This document shows, piece by piece, positions 17,694 through 26,811 of a stretch of 64,000 bases of DNA. Each line of letters starts with the position of its first letter. Within the stretch, counting starts at the first letter, position 1. Source of the stretch: Neolewinella maritima (lineage in GTDB: Bacteria > Bacteroidota > Bacteroidia > Chitinophagales > Saprospiraceae). Under the pieces are notes generated by a model, which ran no database searches, was not told the DNA's origin, and saw nothing but the letters and a program-made list of their open reading frames with translations. The stretch covers positions 992,001-1,056,000 of the forward strand of contig NZ_CAKLPZ010000001.1 of NCBI RefSeq assembly GCF_923081025.1, given 5' to 3'. Made by a program: the position numbers and the translations under genes.

Positions 17694-18830
17694 GTGTCGG
17701 ACAAAAAGAACTTACTGCTAGTTACCCGTGACCAGTTCGGGTATCACGTCGACCCCTACGCGTACGCCATAGAGCTGACGCGCCACTTTGACGTGACCTA
17801 TTTCTGCTGGGACTACGACAGGCCGCGCATACAGGCAGCCGGTGTGCGGGTGATCTATTCCAGCAGGTCCGGCAGTTTGCTCAGGCGTAATCTTCGGTTC
17901 ATGCGGGAGCTGAGAACTATCGTCCCCGACTTTGCCGTGACTCTCCTGTTCTACTTTGCCGGAGCGGCCCTCGTCTTACCGGGAATGGGCAGCAGACTGA
18001 GAGACCGGATCATTTGTGATGTGCGTACCGGCAGCGTCACGGATAAAGCGCTCACGCGAAACGCATTCAATGCGTTCCTGAAAATGGAAATGAGGGCCTT
18101 TCGGCACCGCTCCTTCATCTCCGAAAGTCTGGGCAAGGCATTTGGCTTCAAGCAATTTAACGTGCTACCCCTGGGAGCCTGCGTGACGCCCGGGGCGGCC
18201 CGATCGTATGAGGCGCTTCACCTACTTTACGTAGGCACGTTTGCTACCCGCGACATCCATGAGTCAGTCGCCGGACTAGGCATATTTCTGCGTGCACACG
18301 GAAGCGGGATCAGCTGCCGGTATACCATAATAGGTAGTGGGTCGGTCGCTGAGGAGGAGATGATCCGGACGGAGATTCGACACTACGGCCTGGAGGACGT
18401 CGTAGAACTGACCGGGTTCATACAGCGCGACAGCGTGGCCCCTTACCTCCAGCGGGCCAACGTAGGGGTGTCCTACGTACCGATCACCGACTACTACAAC
18501 TTCCAGCCGGTGACCAAGACCTACGAGTACTTCCTCGCCGGACTACCCGTGCTCGCTACAGCGACCCACGAGAATACATTGGTGATCGAGCCGCACAACG
18601 GCGTACTGATCGACAGTACGCCGGAGGCCTTTGCTGCGGGGTTGGAAACCCTTTACCGCCGGCGATCGGCCTATTCCGCCGGTGAGATCCGGGCACGTGC
18701 GGCACAGTACTCGTATGCACATATCGTAGATACTCAACTGGCGGGCTACCTCCGCACGGTACTACAGCCGGAACTCCCTGTAGCGACTGCCGAGCTGGTC
18801 GTACAGGACAATACCCCGTCCGGATCATGA
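17694..18830 (+). CDS. Family 4 glycosyltransferase
   Basis: A 378-residue GT-B glycosyltransferase. The C-terminal Rossmann domain carries LLYVGTFATRDIHESV, YTIIGSGSVAEEEMIR and the donor-binding VGVSYVPITDYYNFQPVTKTYEYFLAGLPVLAT (about 258-290), where the usual EX7E motif is present in altered form. It begins with GTG at 17694, 39 bp after the GT2 gene, and shares a 4-bp ATGA overlap with the next glycosyltransferase. Confidence 0.87.
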   Translation: MSDKKNLLLVTRDQFGYHVDPYAYAIELTRHFDVTYFCWDYDRPRIQAAGVRVIYSSRSGSLLRRNLRFMRELRTIVPDFAVTLLFYFAGAALVLPGMGSRLRDRIICDVRTGSVTDKALTRNAFNAFLKMEMRAFRHRSFISESLGKAFGFKQFNVLPLGACVTPGAARSYEALHLLYVGTFATRDIHESVAGLGIFLRAHGSGISCRYTIIGSGSVAEEEMIRTEIRHYGLEDVVELTGFIQRDSVAPYLQRANVGVSYVPITDYYNFQPVTKTYEYFLAGLPVLATATHENTLVIEPHNGVLIDSTPEAFAAGLETLYRRRSAYSAGEIRARAAQYSYAHIVDTQLAGYLRTVLQPELPVATAELVVQDNTPSGS

Positions 18831-19792
18831 GAATACTCTACGTCACCAATATGTACCCCACGCCGGCCAATCCGGTATTCGGCATTTTCGTGAAGGAACA
18901 AATGCAGGACGCGGCCCGCTACCTGGAACTGACGCAGGATGTCTACCTCATGAACGGTGCCGAAAAGGGCTGGCGGGAATACCTGCGGGCGATCTACGAA
19001 GTGCCCCGCCGGATCGAGCAGGGCAAGTACGATCTGGTGCACGTTCACTTTGGTCTGTCCGCGCTCTGGCGCCTGTTCTACCGCCCCAAAGTACCCGTAT
19101 TCCTGTCCCTGCACGGTGCCGACATCCTTATCGAGCAGGGCAGACACGTGCAGGTAGCCCTCACCAAGCGGCTGCTGCCTAAGGTGGATAGGGTATTCAC
19201 CCTCAATGAAGAAATGAACGCCATCGTCAGTCAGTATACGGACGACTACGAGCTGCTGCCCTGTAGTGTCAACGTGGACCGGTTCAGGCCGACTGCGCGA
19301 CCCGGGTCACGGTCCGGTCTACTGCTGCTGTTCCCGGGTTCACCACGGGTGCCGGTGAAGAATTTTGCCCTGTTTCAGCGGGTAGTCGCGGAGGTGAAGC
19401 GCCGTACCGGTACCGAGGTAGCCTACGCCACGCTCGAGGGCCTGTCCCGTACCGGCGTGCGGGACCTGATGAACCGGGCCGACTGCCTGCTCATGACGTC
19501 CACCAGCGAGGGCTCCCCCCAGGCGGTGAAGGAGGCGCTCAGTTGCGGACTGCCGGTGGTGTCAGTCAACGTAGGCGACGTAGCCAGCATGCTGGAGGGG
19601 GTACCGTACTGCGAAGTAGCTACCACCCGCGACCCGCAGTACCTGTCCGCATCCGTACTGCGGACCCTCGCGGGGGACCGTGCGGCCATCCGGGCGGCCT
19701 TCCTGGCTAAGGGTAAGTACGATCACGAATCCATCAGCAGACGCTGGGCCGGAGTGTACGGACGGGTCCACCAAACAAGCCCAGTCGTATGA
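18827..19792 (+). CDS. Family 4 glycosyltransferase
   Basis: A 321-residue GT-B glycosyltransferase, a little short for GT4. It opens MRILYVTNMYPTPANPVFG, followed by DLVHVHFGLSALW and SLHGADIL acceptor-domain motifs. The donor domain contains LLLLFPGSP, NRADCLLMTSTSEGSPQAVKEALSCGLPVVSVNVGDV, the classical EX7E region. Its ATG overlaps the previous stop by 4 bp and its stop overlaps the next gene by 4 bp, so the three proteins are likely made in coupled fashion. Confidence 0.9.
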   Translation: MRILYVTNMYPTPANPVFGIFVKEQMQDAARYLELTQDVYLMNGAEKGWREYLRAIYEVPRRIEQGKYDLVHVHFGLSALWRLFYRPKVPVFLSLHGADILIEQGRHVQVALTKRLLPKVDRVFTLNEEMNAIVSQYTDDYELLPCSVNVDRFRPTARPGSRSGLLLLFPGSPRVPVKNFALFQRVVAEVKRRTGTEVAYATLEGLSRTGVRDLMNRADCLLMTSTSEGSPQAVKEALSCGLPVVSVNVGDVASMLEGVPYCEVATTRDPQYLSASVLRTLAGDRAAIRAAFLAKGKYDHESISRRWAGVYGRVHQTSPVV

Positions 19793-20643
19793 AAGCGCTC
19801 GCCTTCAGACTACTGCACCAGAGTGGGTGCGTACGGTTGTTTCGCTTCCTGTACCAGCGGCGCAGGGTCACCATCCTGCTGTTCCACGACCCCTCGCCAA
19901 CCGCCATGGAAATGGCCCTTCGCTACCTGACCAGGTTCTACCGCATCATCAGTCTACAGACTTATCTGGAGGCCAGGTCAGCGGGTACGACCGATCGGCT
20001 GCCGGAGTATTCCCTCATCCTCACGTTCGACGACGGTCACCGGGGCAACTATGCGCTCCTGCCCCTCTTCGAAAAGTACGGCGTGCCGGCCACCATTTTT
20101 CTCTGCTCGGCCATCGTCGATACCTACCGGCACTTCTGGTTCCTAGATGCCGATGGGGTTTTGCCCGTAGAACGCCTTAAGGCGTTGCCCAACACGGAGC
20201 GGCTCGAATGCCTCGGCGGTATCCAGTTTGCCGAGGAGAAGGAGTATCCGACCCGGCAGGCGCTATCCGCCCGGGAGATTCAGCGGATGCGCCCGCTGAT
20301 CGACTTTCAGTCCCACACCAGGTTCCACTCCATTCTCACCACTTGTGCGCGCGCGCGGGTGCGGGCAAGTCTGCAGGGGGCCAAGGAGAGACTCGAAAGG
20401 GATTTCGGACTATCGATCAATGCCCTGGCCTACCCGAACGGAGACTACGACACCCGCACCGTAGAAGAGACACGCACGGCCGGCTACCGCTGTGGACTCA
20501 CCGTAGACCATGGCTTCAACGATGATGACACCGACCTATTCCTACTGCGCCGCCTGGACGTGAACGACACGGAGGACGTGCACGAACTGGCCGTCAAGGC
20601 CAGCGGACTGTGGCAACACCTGAAAAGCATGCACCTGCCATGA
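19789..20643 (+). CDS. Polysaccharide deacetylase (NodB/CE4)
   Basis: A 284-residue carbohydrate esterase family 4 protein that probably removes N- or O-acetyl groups from the polymer or a lipid-linked intermediate. The NodB motif 1 LILTFDDGH (Asp pair near residue 81) and the zinc-motif candidate SHTRFHSIL (about 178-186) are visible, with LAYPNGDYDTRTVEETRTAGYRCG further on. No signal peptide is evident, so action at the cytoplasmic face is possible. It overlaps the preceding glycosyltransferase by 4 bp. Confidence 0.88.
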   Translation: MKALAFRLLHQSGCVRLFRFLYQRRRVTILLFHDPSPTAMEMALRYLTRFYRIISLQTYLEARSAGTTDRLPEYSLILTFDDGHRGNYALLPLFEKYGVPATIFLCSAIVDTYRHFWFLDADGVLPVERLKALPNTERLECLGGIQFAEEKEYPTRQALSAREIQRMRPLIDFQSHTRFHSILTTCARARVRASLQGAKERLERDFGLSINALAYPNGDYDTRTVEETRTAGYRCGLTVDHGFNDDDTDLFLLRRLDVNDTEDVHELAVKASGLWQHLKSMHLP

Positions 20644-20879
20644 GAATCATACTACTCCTGAATCTTCAGATCGCTTCGCTCCGGAAGAACATCCTCCGAC
20701 GGGGTAGGGTAGGTCACCGGATCGCCATACCCATACCTAAATACTTCGCACCGGCGACCGCGCAAAACGCTACCGAGGATTACAGGTGGCGTTCTACAGC
20801 TCGGCCAGGTAGATGCACTACCCGGGGTTCAGCAGCGGCCGTGGATAAAGCCGCGGGTATGTGCAAACCGACTACCTAA
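20640..20879 (+). CDS. Possible 79-aa ORF or gene remnant
   Basis: The deacetylase stop TGA overlaps an ATG in the ATGA arrangement used elsewhere in this operon. The frame continues for 79 codons with a hydrophobic MRIILLLNLQ start, as many glycosyltransferases have, then turns into an arginine/alanine/threonine-rich sequence with no family resemblance. I think it is either the leftover start of a deleted glycosyltransferase or chance. The remaining bases to the AsnB start (20880-20899) are non-coding. Confidence 0.25.
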   Translation: MRIILLLNLQIASLRKNILRRGRVGHRIAIPIPKYFAPATAQNATEDYRWRSTARPGRCTTRGSAAAVDKAAGMCKPTT

Positions 20880-20899
20880 ACCTACTTAAAGCTATCCCT

Positions 20900-22756
20900 A
20901 TGTGCGGTATCGCCGGTTCGGTCAACCAACCCATCAACGAGACTACCCTGGACCTGATCCACCACCGTGGGCCGGACTTTCAATCGCTGGCCAGGACGGA
21001 GATCCGGGATAGCCGGGTCACCTTCGGGCATACGCGGCTGTCGATCCTAGACCTGTCGCCGACGGGGAATCAACCCATGTATTCGGTCTGCGGGAAGTAC
21101 GCCATTGTCTTTAATGGGGAGGTGTATAATCACCTCGAACTGCGGAAGAAACTGCCGGGGGTATGCTTTCAGGGCACTTCCGATACGGAGACCTTGCTGT
21201 ACTACATCCGGGAGTACGGGATCGACCGGGTGGACGACTTCAACGGCATCTTCGCGCTGGGCTACCTGGATACCGAGGCCGGGAAACTGTACCTGGTACG
21301 CGATCACTTCGGGTGTAAGCCCGTCTACTACTACCAGGAGGCGGACCGCATGGTTTTCTCCTCGGAACTCAAGGTGCTGCTGCAGGCCGGCGTGCCCAAG
21401 GCGATCAATCTCGCAGCACTGGATACCCTGCTGACCCTACGGTACAACCCTGCGCCCGGTACCATTTTTGCGGGGATCCAAAAGCTTGGAGCGGGCACGT
21501 ACCTGACCTACGATCTGGCTACCCACTGTAGCCGGCAGACGAGCTACCGGAAACGGGCCTACCGACAGAATACCACGATCGGGGAGGGGGAGGCGATCGA
21601 AGAGTATCAGCGGCTATTCGAACGGGCGGTAGAACGGCAACTGCTTTCTGACGTACCCGTCGGACTGTTTCTGAGCGGGGGGCTGGATTCAGCCATGATC
21701 GGGCGAGTAATGGCTGAGAAATTGGATTATCCCCTACACACCTTTACGGTAGGCTTTCGGGGCGACGGTAATTTCAACGAGCTGCCGGACGCTCAGCGCA
21801 CGGCGGAGTTTCTGGGATCGCGACACCACGCCGAATTCATCAGCAAGGAGCAGTATTTGGGGTACTTCCGCCGCTCCTTTTACCATACCGAGGAACCGAT
21901 CGCCGAACCCACCATTCCCGCCCTGTACCACGTAGCCAAAATGGCGGCCGGCCGGGTGAAGGTAGTGATGAGCGGACAGGGGGCGGACGAACCGATGGCG
22001 GGCTACAAGCGCTACTACGGCGAGGTGCTGCTGGCGAAGTATGCTCCGCTACTGAAGTGGATTCCCTACGGGCTGTCGAGTCGGCTGTTCCGGTCCAACG
22101 AGACGATGCAGCGGGGCCTGTATTCGCTGCAGTTCTCCAACGAACTGGAGCGGTTCCTGGCGATCTATCAGATCTTTTCCGACGCGCAGAAGGATCAGCT
22201 GTACCGGCCGGAGCTGAGGCAGCAGCTATCGACGAATATCGGCACCTACTTCGAGCAGTTCTACGGGGAAGTACGGGATAAGTCTACCTCGCTGAATCAC
22301 CTGCTGTACCTCGATACCCGCACGATGTTGCCAGACAACCTGCTGCTATTCAACGATAAGATCACGATGGCCCATTCCATTGAAAACCGCGTGCCCTTTC
22401 TGGATATGGAGCTTATGGCCTTTGTGGAGTCCCTGCCGGTCAAGTACAAGCTAAGGGGACGGACCCGCAAGTACCTGCCGAAGCGCGCCGCGGAGAAGTG
22501 GCTGCCCCCCGAACTGATCCACCGCAAGAAACGTGGATTTGAAACCCCCGTGGTCGATTGGTTCAGGACCGAACTATACGACGAGCTCTACGGGCTGTTC
22601 GTCCGCCCGGACGGCCTGGCCGCTCAGTACTTCGAGTCCGCCTATCTGCTGCGCCTGCTCGACGAGCACCGTGCCGGCAAACGCAACTACGCCAAGCAAC
22701 TCTTTATCCTGTACGCGCTGGAATTGTGGTACGACAACTTTTACCGCAAGGTCTGA
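20900..22756 (+). CDS. asnB: Asparagine synthase (glutamine-hydrolysing) family amidotransferase
   Basis: A 618-residue AsnB-type enzyme with an N-terminal class II glutaminase (Cys2 exposed after Met removal; MCGIAGS, HHRGPD, IVFNGEVYNH) and a C-terminal ATP-pyrophosphatase synthetase domain (LSGGLDSAMIG near residue 257; SGQGADEPMAGYKRYY). The ATG at 20900 is fixed by the need for Cys at position 2. In a polysaccharide cluster such proteins often amidate a uronic acid or a precursor rather than make free asparagine; which applies here is unknown. Confidence 0.93.
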   Translation: MCGIAGSVNQPINETTLDLIHHRGPDFQSLARTEIRDSRVTFGHTRLSILDLSPTGNQPMYSVCGKYAIVFNGEVYNHLELRKKLPGVCFQGTSDTETLLYYIREYGIDRVDDFNGIFALGYLDTEAGKLYLVRDHFGCKPVYYYQEADRMVFSSELKVLLQAGVPKAINLAALDTLLTLRYNPAPGTIFAGIQKLGAGTYLTYDLATHCSRQTSYRKRAYRQNTTIGEGEAIEEYQRLFERAVERQLLSDVPVGLFLSGGLDSAMIGRVMAEKLDYPLHTFTVGFRGDGNFNELPDAQRTAEFLGSRHHAEFISKEQYLGYFRRSFYHTEEPIAEPTIPALYHVAKMAAGRVKVVMSGQGADEPMAGYKRYYGEVLLAKYAPLLKWIPYGLSSRLFRSNETMQRGLYSLQFSNELERFLAIYQIFSDAQKDQLYRPELRQQLSTNIGTYFEQFYGEVRDKSTSLNHLLYLDTRTMLPDNLLLFNDKITMAHSIENRVPFLDMELMAFVESLPVKYKLRGRTRKYLPKRAAEKWLPPELIHRKKRGFETPVVDWFRTELYDELYGLFVRPDGLAAQYFESAYLLRLLDEHRAGKRNYAKQLFILYALELWYDNFYRKV

Positions 22757-22807
22757 CCGTACTGGCCGGCCGTGGACATAGCCGACCGCCGCACTAACAC
22801 CAACACT

Positions 22808-23284
22808 ATGAAAAAGAAAGTCATATTCATCTGTTCCAACGGCGGGCACCTGGCCCAGATCCGCGAGTTGGCGCCACTCTTCGAGCGCTACGACTACTTG
22901 CTGGTGACCGAGGAGGCAGAGAACACCCTGCCCCTGCGGGATAAGTACAGGATGCGCTACCTGAGGGGGCGCTCGGAGGGGCAGTCACGCAATTTACAGT
23001 TTTACTGGAGCCTGATCGTCAATTCCGTTCGGTCACTGAAGATACTGATCGGGCACCGGCCCAGTGTGATCATTACTACGGGTAGTCATACCGCCGTACC
23101 GATGTGCTATCTGGGTAAGCTGCTGGGGGCCAGGGTGGTATGGATACTATCCTTTGCCCGGATCAATTCCCGTGCGTTCTCGGCGGATATCGTCCATCCC
23201 ATTGCGGATAGGTTCATCGTGCAGTGGCCGGCTGCACAGACGCTCTACGCTGATTCCGTGTACCTCGGAGGAGGCATCTACTGA
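22808..23284 (+). CDS. PssD/Alg14-like glycosyltransferase subunit
   Basis: A 158-residue membrane-associated subunit of a split GT-B glycosyltransferase, equivalent to the N-terminal half (Alg14/PssD/CpsF). Motifs are VIFICSNGGHLAQI (glycine-rich opening), PSVIITTGSHTAVPMCYLGKLLG and the ending DRFIVQWPAAQTLYADSVYLGGGIY. It needs the partner encoded directly downstream (PssE/Alg13 half, 24 bp away). The ATG at 22808 was chosen because it begins the conserved domain. Confidence 0.9.
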   Translation: MKKKVIFICSNGGHLAQIRELAPLFERYDYLLVTEEAENTLPLRDKYRMRYLRGRSEGQSRNLQFYWSLIVNSVRSLKILIGHRPSVIITTGSHTAVPMCYLGKLLGARVVWILSFARINSRAFSADIVHPIADRFIVQWPAAQTLYADSVYLGGGIY

Positions 23285-23308
23285 GCATCAGCGTAAATAC
23301 AGATAACC

Positions 23309-23788
23309 ATGATCTTAGTACTCCTCGGAACCTTCCCCATCGAATTCCGCCGGCCGCTCGCCGAGCTCGACCGCCTGTGTGCCGGGGGGGTGATCGGGGA
23401 GGAGGTGATCGTACAGAGCGGACACACCAGCTTTCGGTCCGACCACCTGACGCTGCGGCCCTTCATTCCGCCAGACGAGCTGCTCAATCTCTACGACCGG
23501 GCCCGGCTAATTATCTCCCATGCGGGTACCGGTTCGCTGGTGACCGGAGTGAGGAAAGGAAAAACTGTTATCGCTATACCCCGACTACTCCGACTGGGGG
23601 AGCATATCGATGACCATCAACTGGAAATTCTGCGCGAGTTCGTTACACGGGGCTATGTGATCGCCTGGAACGAGGCGGACCAGCTGGAGGACGTACTGCA
23701 GGCTAGCACTGCGTTCGTACCCCGCCCCTACACTTCCAAAAAGCAGCAAATCATTGATTATCTACGAGAATATATCGATCGGGCGTAG
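23309..23788 (+). CDS. PssE/Alg13-like glycosyltransferase catalytic subunit
   Basis: A 159-residue partner of the preceding PssD-like protein, carrying the nucleotide-sugar binding half (Glyco_tran_28_C). Motifs are MILVLLGTFPIEF, then LIISHAGTGSLVTGVRKGKTVIAIPRL (about 73-98), typical of Alg13/PssE/CpsG. Together they form a complete GT1/28-type enzyme, often the second sugar transferase of a repeat unit. After it comes a 147-bp AT-rich gap (23789-23935) with no gene. Confidence 0.9.
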   Translation: MILVLLGTFPIEFRRPLAELDRLCAGGVIGEEVIVQSGHTSFRSDHLTLRPFIPPDELLNLYDRARLIISHAGTGSLVTGVRKGKTVIAIPRLLRLGEHIDDHQLEILREFVTRGYVIAWNEADQLEDVLQASTAFVPRPYTSKKQQIIDYLREYIDRA

Positions 23789-23935
23789 TCTTTATGCTCA
23801 ATACTGAGAAATAAGGCTACATGGCTAAGCTATATGGCGTATCTTATACTAACAAATTTATCTGCCTATGATATGAACGAAGTGTAACACGTATGGACGT
23901 TTGATTTTGCTATCGGTTATAAAAAAGACACTACT

Positions 23936-24952
23936 ATGAACACATTAAGAGCCGGAATAATCGGCCTAGGTAAGATGGGGCTATCCCACGCCGCCATTGT
24001 AGGTGCCCAGCCCCACGTAGATCTGGTGGCTATATGCGACACCTCCGCTATTGTCACCAATGCCTTCAAAAAGTATGGACGGGCGACGATCTACAGCAAC
24101 CACCGTAAAATGCTCAGGCGAGAGAATCTTGACTTCGTCGTCATCGCCACGCCGACCAAATTACACTACGAAATGGTCCGGGAGGCCCTGGAGCGCGGCG
24201 TACACGTCTTCTGCGAAAAGCCCTTTAGCCTCAATAGTGCGGAAGGGCAGGAACTGGTACAACTAGCCCAGCGCAAGGGCCTGGTCAATCAGCTGGGCTA
24301 CCACAACCACTTCATCGGCACCTTTCAGGAAATGAAGCGCCTGCTCGCTACCGGCGTGATCGGTGAGCTCGTGCACTTCAGTGGCGAGGCCTACGGACCG
24401 GTCGTCACTAAGGAAAAGGGGGGCACCTGGCGGTCCAGATCCAGCGAGGGCGGAGGTTGCCTGTTCGACTACGCTTCCCACGTGCTTAACCTGCTGCAGG
24501 AGGTGGTCGGTCGACCCGTAAAGGTCAACGGCAGCCTGCTGAAGCAGATCTATTCCAAGGGGGTCGAAGATGCGGTATATACCCTGCTAACCCTGGAAAA
24601 CGGTGTGACGGGTACCCTGCTCGTCAACTGGAGCGATGAGACCTACCGCAAGATGTCTACCTCCCTGACCGTACAGGGGAAAAAGGGTAAGATCGTCTGT
24701 GATGCCACCGAACTGAAGGTATACCTCAAGGAGGCGAATACCGCCGAAGGTCTAGAGGCCGGATGGACGGTCAAATGGATCACCGATCTGGCCATTCCCG
24801 TCGGCTACTACCTGCGCGGCGAAGAATATAGCGCGCAGATCGAATACTTCATCGCCAACGTACGCCGGCAGGAACCCGGCACCATCAACACTTTTGAACA
24901 AGGACTTTATACGGATAAGGTCATCGAAATGATCCTCGACCATGCAGCATAA
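23936..24952 (+). CDS. Gfo/Idh/MocA family oxidoreductase
   Basis: A 338-residue NAD(P)-dependent sugar oxidoreductase. The N-terminal Rossmann fold begins AGIIGLGKMGLSHAAIVG (GxGxxG), with the family signature CEKPF near residue 93 and the substrate-side motif NQLGYHNHF (about 118). It probably oxidises, reduces or epimerises a nucleotide sugar for the polymer. Its last 11 bp overlap the next gene, implying a tight functional link with that uncharacterised protein. Confidence 0.9.
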   Translation: MNTLRAGIIGLGKMGLSHAAIVGAQPHVDLVAICDTSAIVTNAFKKYGRATIYSNHRKMLRRENLDFVVIATPTKLHYEMVREALERGVHVFCEKPFSLNSAEGQELVQLAQRKGLVNQLGYHNHFIGTFQEMKRLLATGVIGELVHFSGEAYGPVVTKEKGGTWRSRSSEGGGCLFDYASHVLNLLQEVVGRPVKVNGSLLKQIYSKGVEDAVYTLLTLENGVTGTLLVNWSDETYRKMSTSLTVQGKKGKIVCDATELKVYLKEANTAEGLEAGWTVKWITDLAIPVGYYLRGEEYSAQIEYFIANVRRQEPGTINTFEQGLYTDKVIEMILDHAA

Positions 24953-25832
24953 CAATTCCCTCGACCGTGTCCTGTTCGGAGATAACCAATTCTTCGGGGT
25001 CAACCACGCCTCTGACGATAAGAGCCGTGCGCAGGCCATGCGATTCAAGGACGACCAGTCGATCATACGGGTGCTGGACCAGGCGATCGATCTGGGCGTG
25101 CGCACCTTCATGTGCACTACCCACGACCGTATTGCCAACATCTGCGATCACCTTCGGGCCAATCCGCTCCGGTACAGCGAGTTTAAGGTGTACCCCTGTA
25201 TGCCCTACGCGCATAAGTACGCCAATGCGGTAACGGAGCTGGGCATCATGGGCACCATCAACCAGTACGTACCCGGCAGTTTTCTGGGCACCTTCGCAAA
25301 GGGTGGCATGGCGGTGGTCCGCAGCGACTACAGTAAGCTGATGCAGATTCTGATCGACGCGGAGATGAAGATGTTCCACGGCATCAATACCCCCGTGATC
25401 TTCATACAGAATGTACTGGTGGATATGATCCTCGGACTCGGCATGTTCGAGGTGTTCAGGGACTACGACGACTATATTCGTACCAAGTACGGTGCCGAAC
25501 CCGGGTATATCACCATGAATATGCCCGATCTGTACGATGCCCTGGAATCAGTCGGTATCGTCAATCCGATCATCTGCGCCTCCATCAATAAGTCGGGCTT
25601 CCGCATGTCCGGTGGGATCGAACGCAACGAATTGTACCTCCGGGAAAAGACCTTTCGGCCTATCGCCATGCAGGTTCTGGCCGCCGGCACCCTGCGGCCG
25701 AGGGAAGCCTTCGCTTACCTAGCGCAGTTTCCGCGGATCGAGTCGGTGCTCTTCGGCTCCGGTTCCAAGCAGCACATCGCCGAGAATATTGAACTGATCC
25801 AGCAGTGCCTGCTGGTCCCCCAGGAGGCCTGA
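24942..25832 (+). CDS. Uncharacterised aldo/keto-reductase-like TIM-barrel protein
   Basis: A 296-residue soluble protein of no family I can name. The start (LDRVLFGDNQFFGVNH), the helix RVLDQAIDLGVRTFM and the end (SVLFGSGSKQHIAENIELI) line up with the first strand, first helix and C-terminal cofactor segment of aldo/keto reductases. However, the D..AxxYG catalytic segment is replaced by MCTTHDRI, so the classical Asp/Tyr pair is absent. It overlaps the Gfo/Idh gene by 11 bp and closes the operon. I infer a role in making or modifying a nucleotide sugar together with that oxidoreductase; this is not shown by the sequence. Confidence 0.6.
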   Translation: MQHNNSLDRVLFGDNQFFGVNHASDDKSRAQAMRFKDDQSIIRVLDQAIDLGVRTFMCTTHDRIANICDHLRANPLRYSEFKVYPCMPYAHKYANAVTELGIMGTINQYVPGSFLGTFAKGGMAVVRSDYSKLMQILIDAEMKMFHGINTPVIFIQNVLVDMILGLGMFEVFRDYDDYIRTKYGAEPGYITMNMPDLYDALESVGIVNPIICASINKSGFRMSGGIERNELYLREKTFRPIAMQVLAAGTLRPREAFAYLAQFPRIESVLFGSGSKQHIAENIELIQQCLLVPQEA

Positions 25833-25860
25833 GCACTACTATCACGTATCATATAACATA

Positions 25861-25891
25861 ACGGCCCATCAGCTAGCTGGTGGGCCGTTTG
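25861..25891 (+). terminator. Rho-independent terminator of the exopolysaccharide operon
   Basis: A 14-bp stem with one G-U pair (ACGGCCCATCAGCT against AGCTGGTGGGCCGT, 25861-25888), followed by TTTG. It lies 28 bp after the last stop codon of the cluster. Confidence 0.8.
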
Positions 25892-26035
25892 TACGTACTA
25901 TACGCACTCACTAGTCTGGTGTCACGCACCGCACCCGCGTGTGCGGCCAACCGGACCAACGACCGCATACCCTAGACCAGCTACTAAACCCAGCTACCCA
26001 GCCCGTACGTTACTATCCCATCAAGTCTGCACTAC

Positions 26036-26701
26036 ATGATCATCCTGCTTATTCTTTCCGTCCTGCTCATCGCTACCCTGGTGTACATGTTCAACCAGTG
26101 GAGCAACCACCGCATGCCCGGTAAGAAGCGGCGGGCCCGCGTGCTCAACGAGCTGCGTCAGGAGATGGACCAGTGGAGCCCCGAGCTGATCAAGATGGAC
26201 AAGGACGAGCTAGACCTCTTCAGTCTTACCCAAGATAAGCAGGTCACCAAGACCAGCGGAGCCGGTAAGACCGCCAAGGGCACCTTCACTACGATATTCA
26301 ATGAGCCGGTCGTGAGCTACAGTTACCGCCGCTTTCTGGGCAAGCAGGTCAACGAATTGCTCTACGCCCGTACCGCCGAGCATGACTACGTCTACTGGAC
26401 CGAACGCGGCAAGACCAAACTGGAGATCGACAACCAGCCCGTGGGTACCCTGGAGGGCAAGCGCCTCCTCGGCGAGCGCACCGGCAAGGAACTGGCCAGC
26501 ATCGCCACCGAAGCCCGCGAAAACTACCTGCCCGTTAGTGTCGGCAACCGCGAAGTAGGCGCCCTCACGAACCTCCCCGCCACGGCTAGCGACGGACTTA
26601 GCCAGCGCGCCTTCGAGTTCATTCCCGAAGACCTTACGGAAAAGGAGGAGCAGCTGCTGCTCAGTCTGGCTATGCGGGAGCTGGTGGGGCGTAGTGTGTA
26701 G
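26036..26701 (+). CDS. Hypothetical single-pass membrane protein, 221 aa
   Basis: One N-terminal hydrophobic helix (MIILLILSVLLIATLVYMF) is followed by a basic stop-transfer stretch (NHRMPGKKRRAR) and about 190 soluble residues. These are rich in charged helix and contain a beta-like middle (TIFNEPVVSYSYRRFLGKQ, DYVYWTERGKTKLEIDNQPVG). The topology suggests a cytoplasmic C-terminal domain. I do not recognise the family. It stands alone after the exopolysaccharide terminator and is followed by a repeat. Confidence 0.7.
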   Translation: MIILLILSVLLIATLVYMFNQWSNHRMPGKKRRARVLNELRQEMDQWSPELIKMDKDELDLFSLTQDKQVTKTSGAGKTAKGTFTTIFNEPVVSYSYRRFLGKQVNELLYARTAEHDYVYWTERGKTKLEIDNQPVGTLEGKRLLGERTGKELASIATEARENYLPVSVGNREVGALTNLPATASDGLSQRAFEFIPEDLTEKEEQLLLSLAMRELVGRSV

Positions 26702-26713
26702 GGGAAGATTTTA

Positions 26714-26811
26714 AACACGGAGGAACACGGAGGGTGTATGCACGGAGAGACACGGAAACGTCGGATGCGTCTCCGTGTTAATCCGTGCCCAAAATCCGTG
26801 TACTCCGTGTT
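26714..26811. repeat. Nested inverted repeats built from the CACGGAG motif
   Basis: The outer arms AACACGGAGGAACACGGA (26714-26731) and TCCGTGTACTCCGTGTT (26795-26811) are almost perfect inverted copies. Inner arms with the same motif lie at 26741-26756 and 26771-26787. The whole could fold as a long hairpin between two convergent genes. A related tandem form occurs at 37564-37599. Confidence 0.8.
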
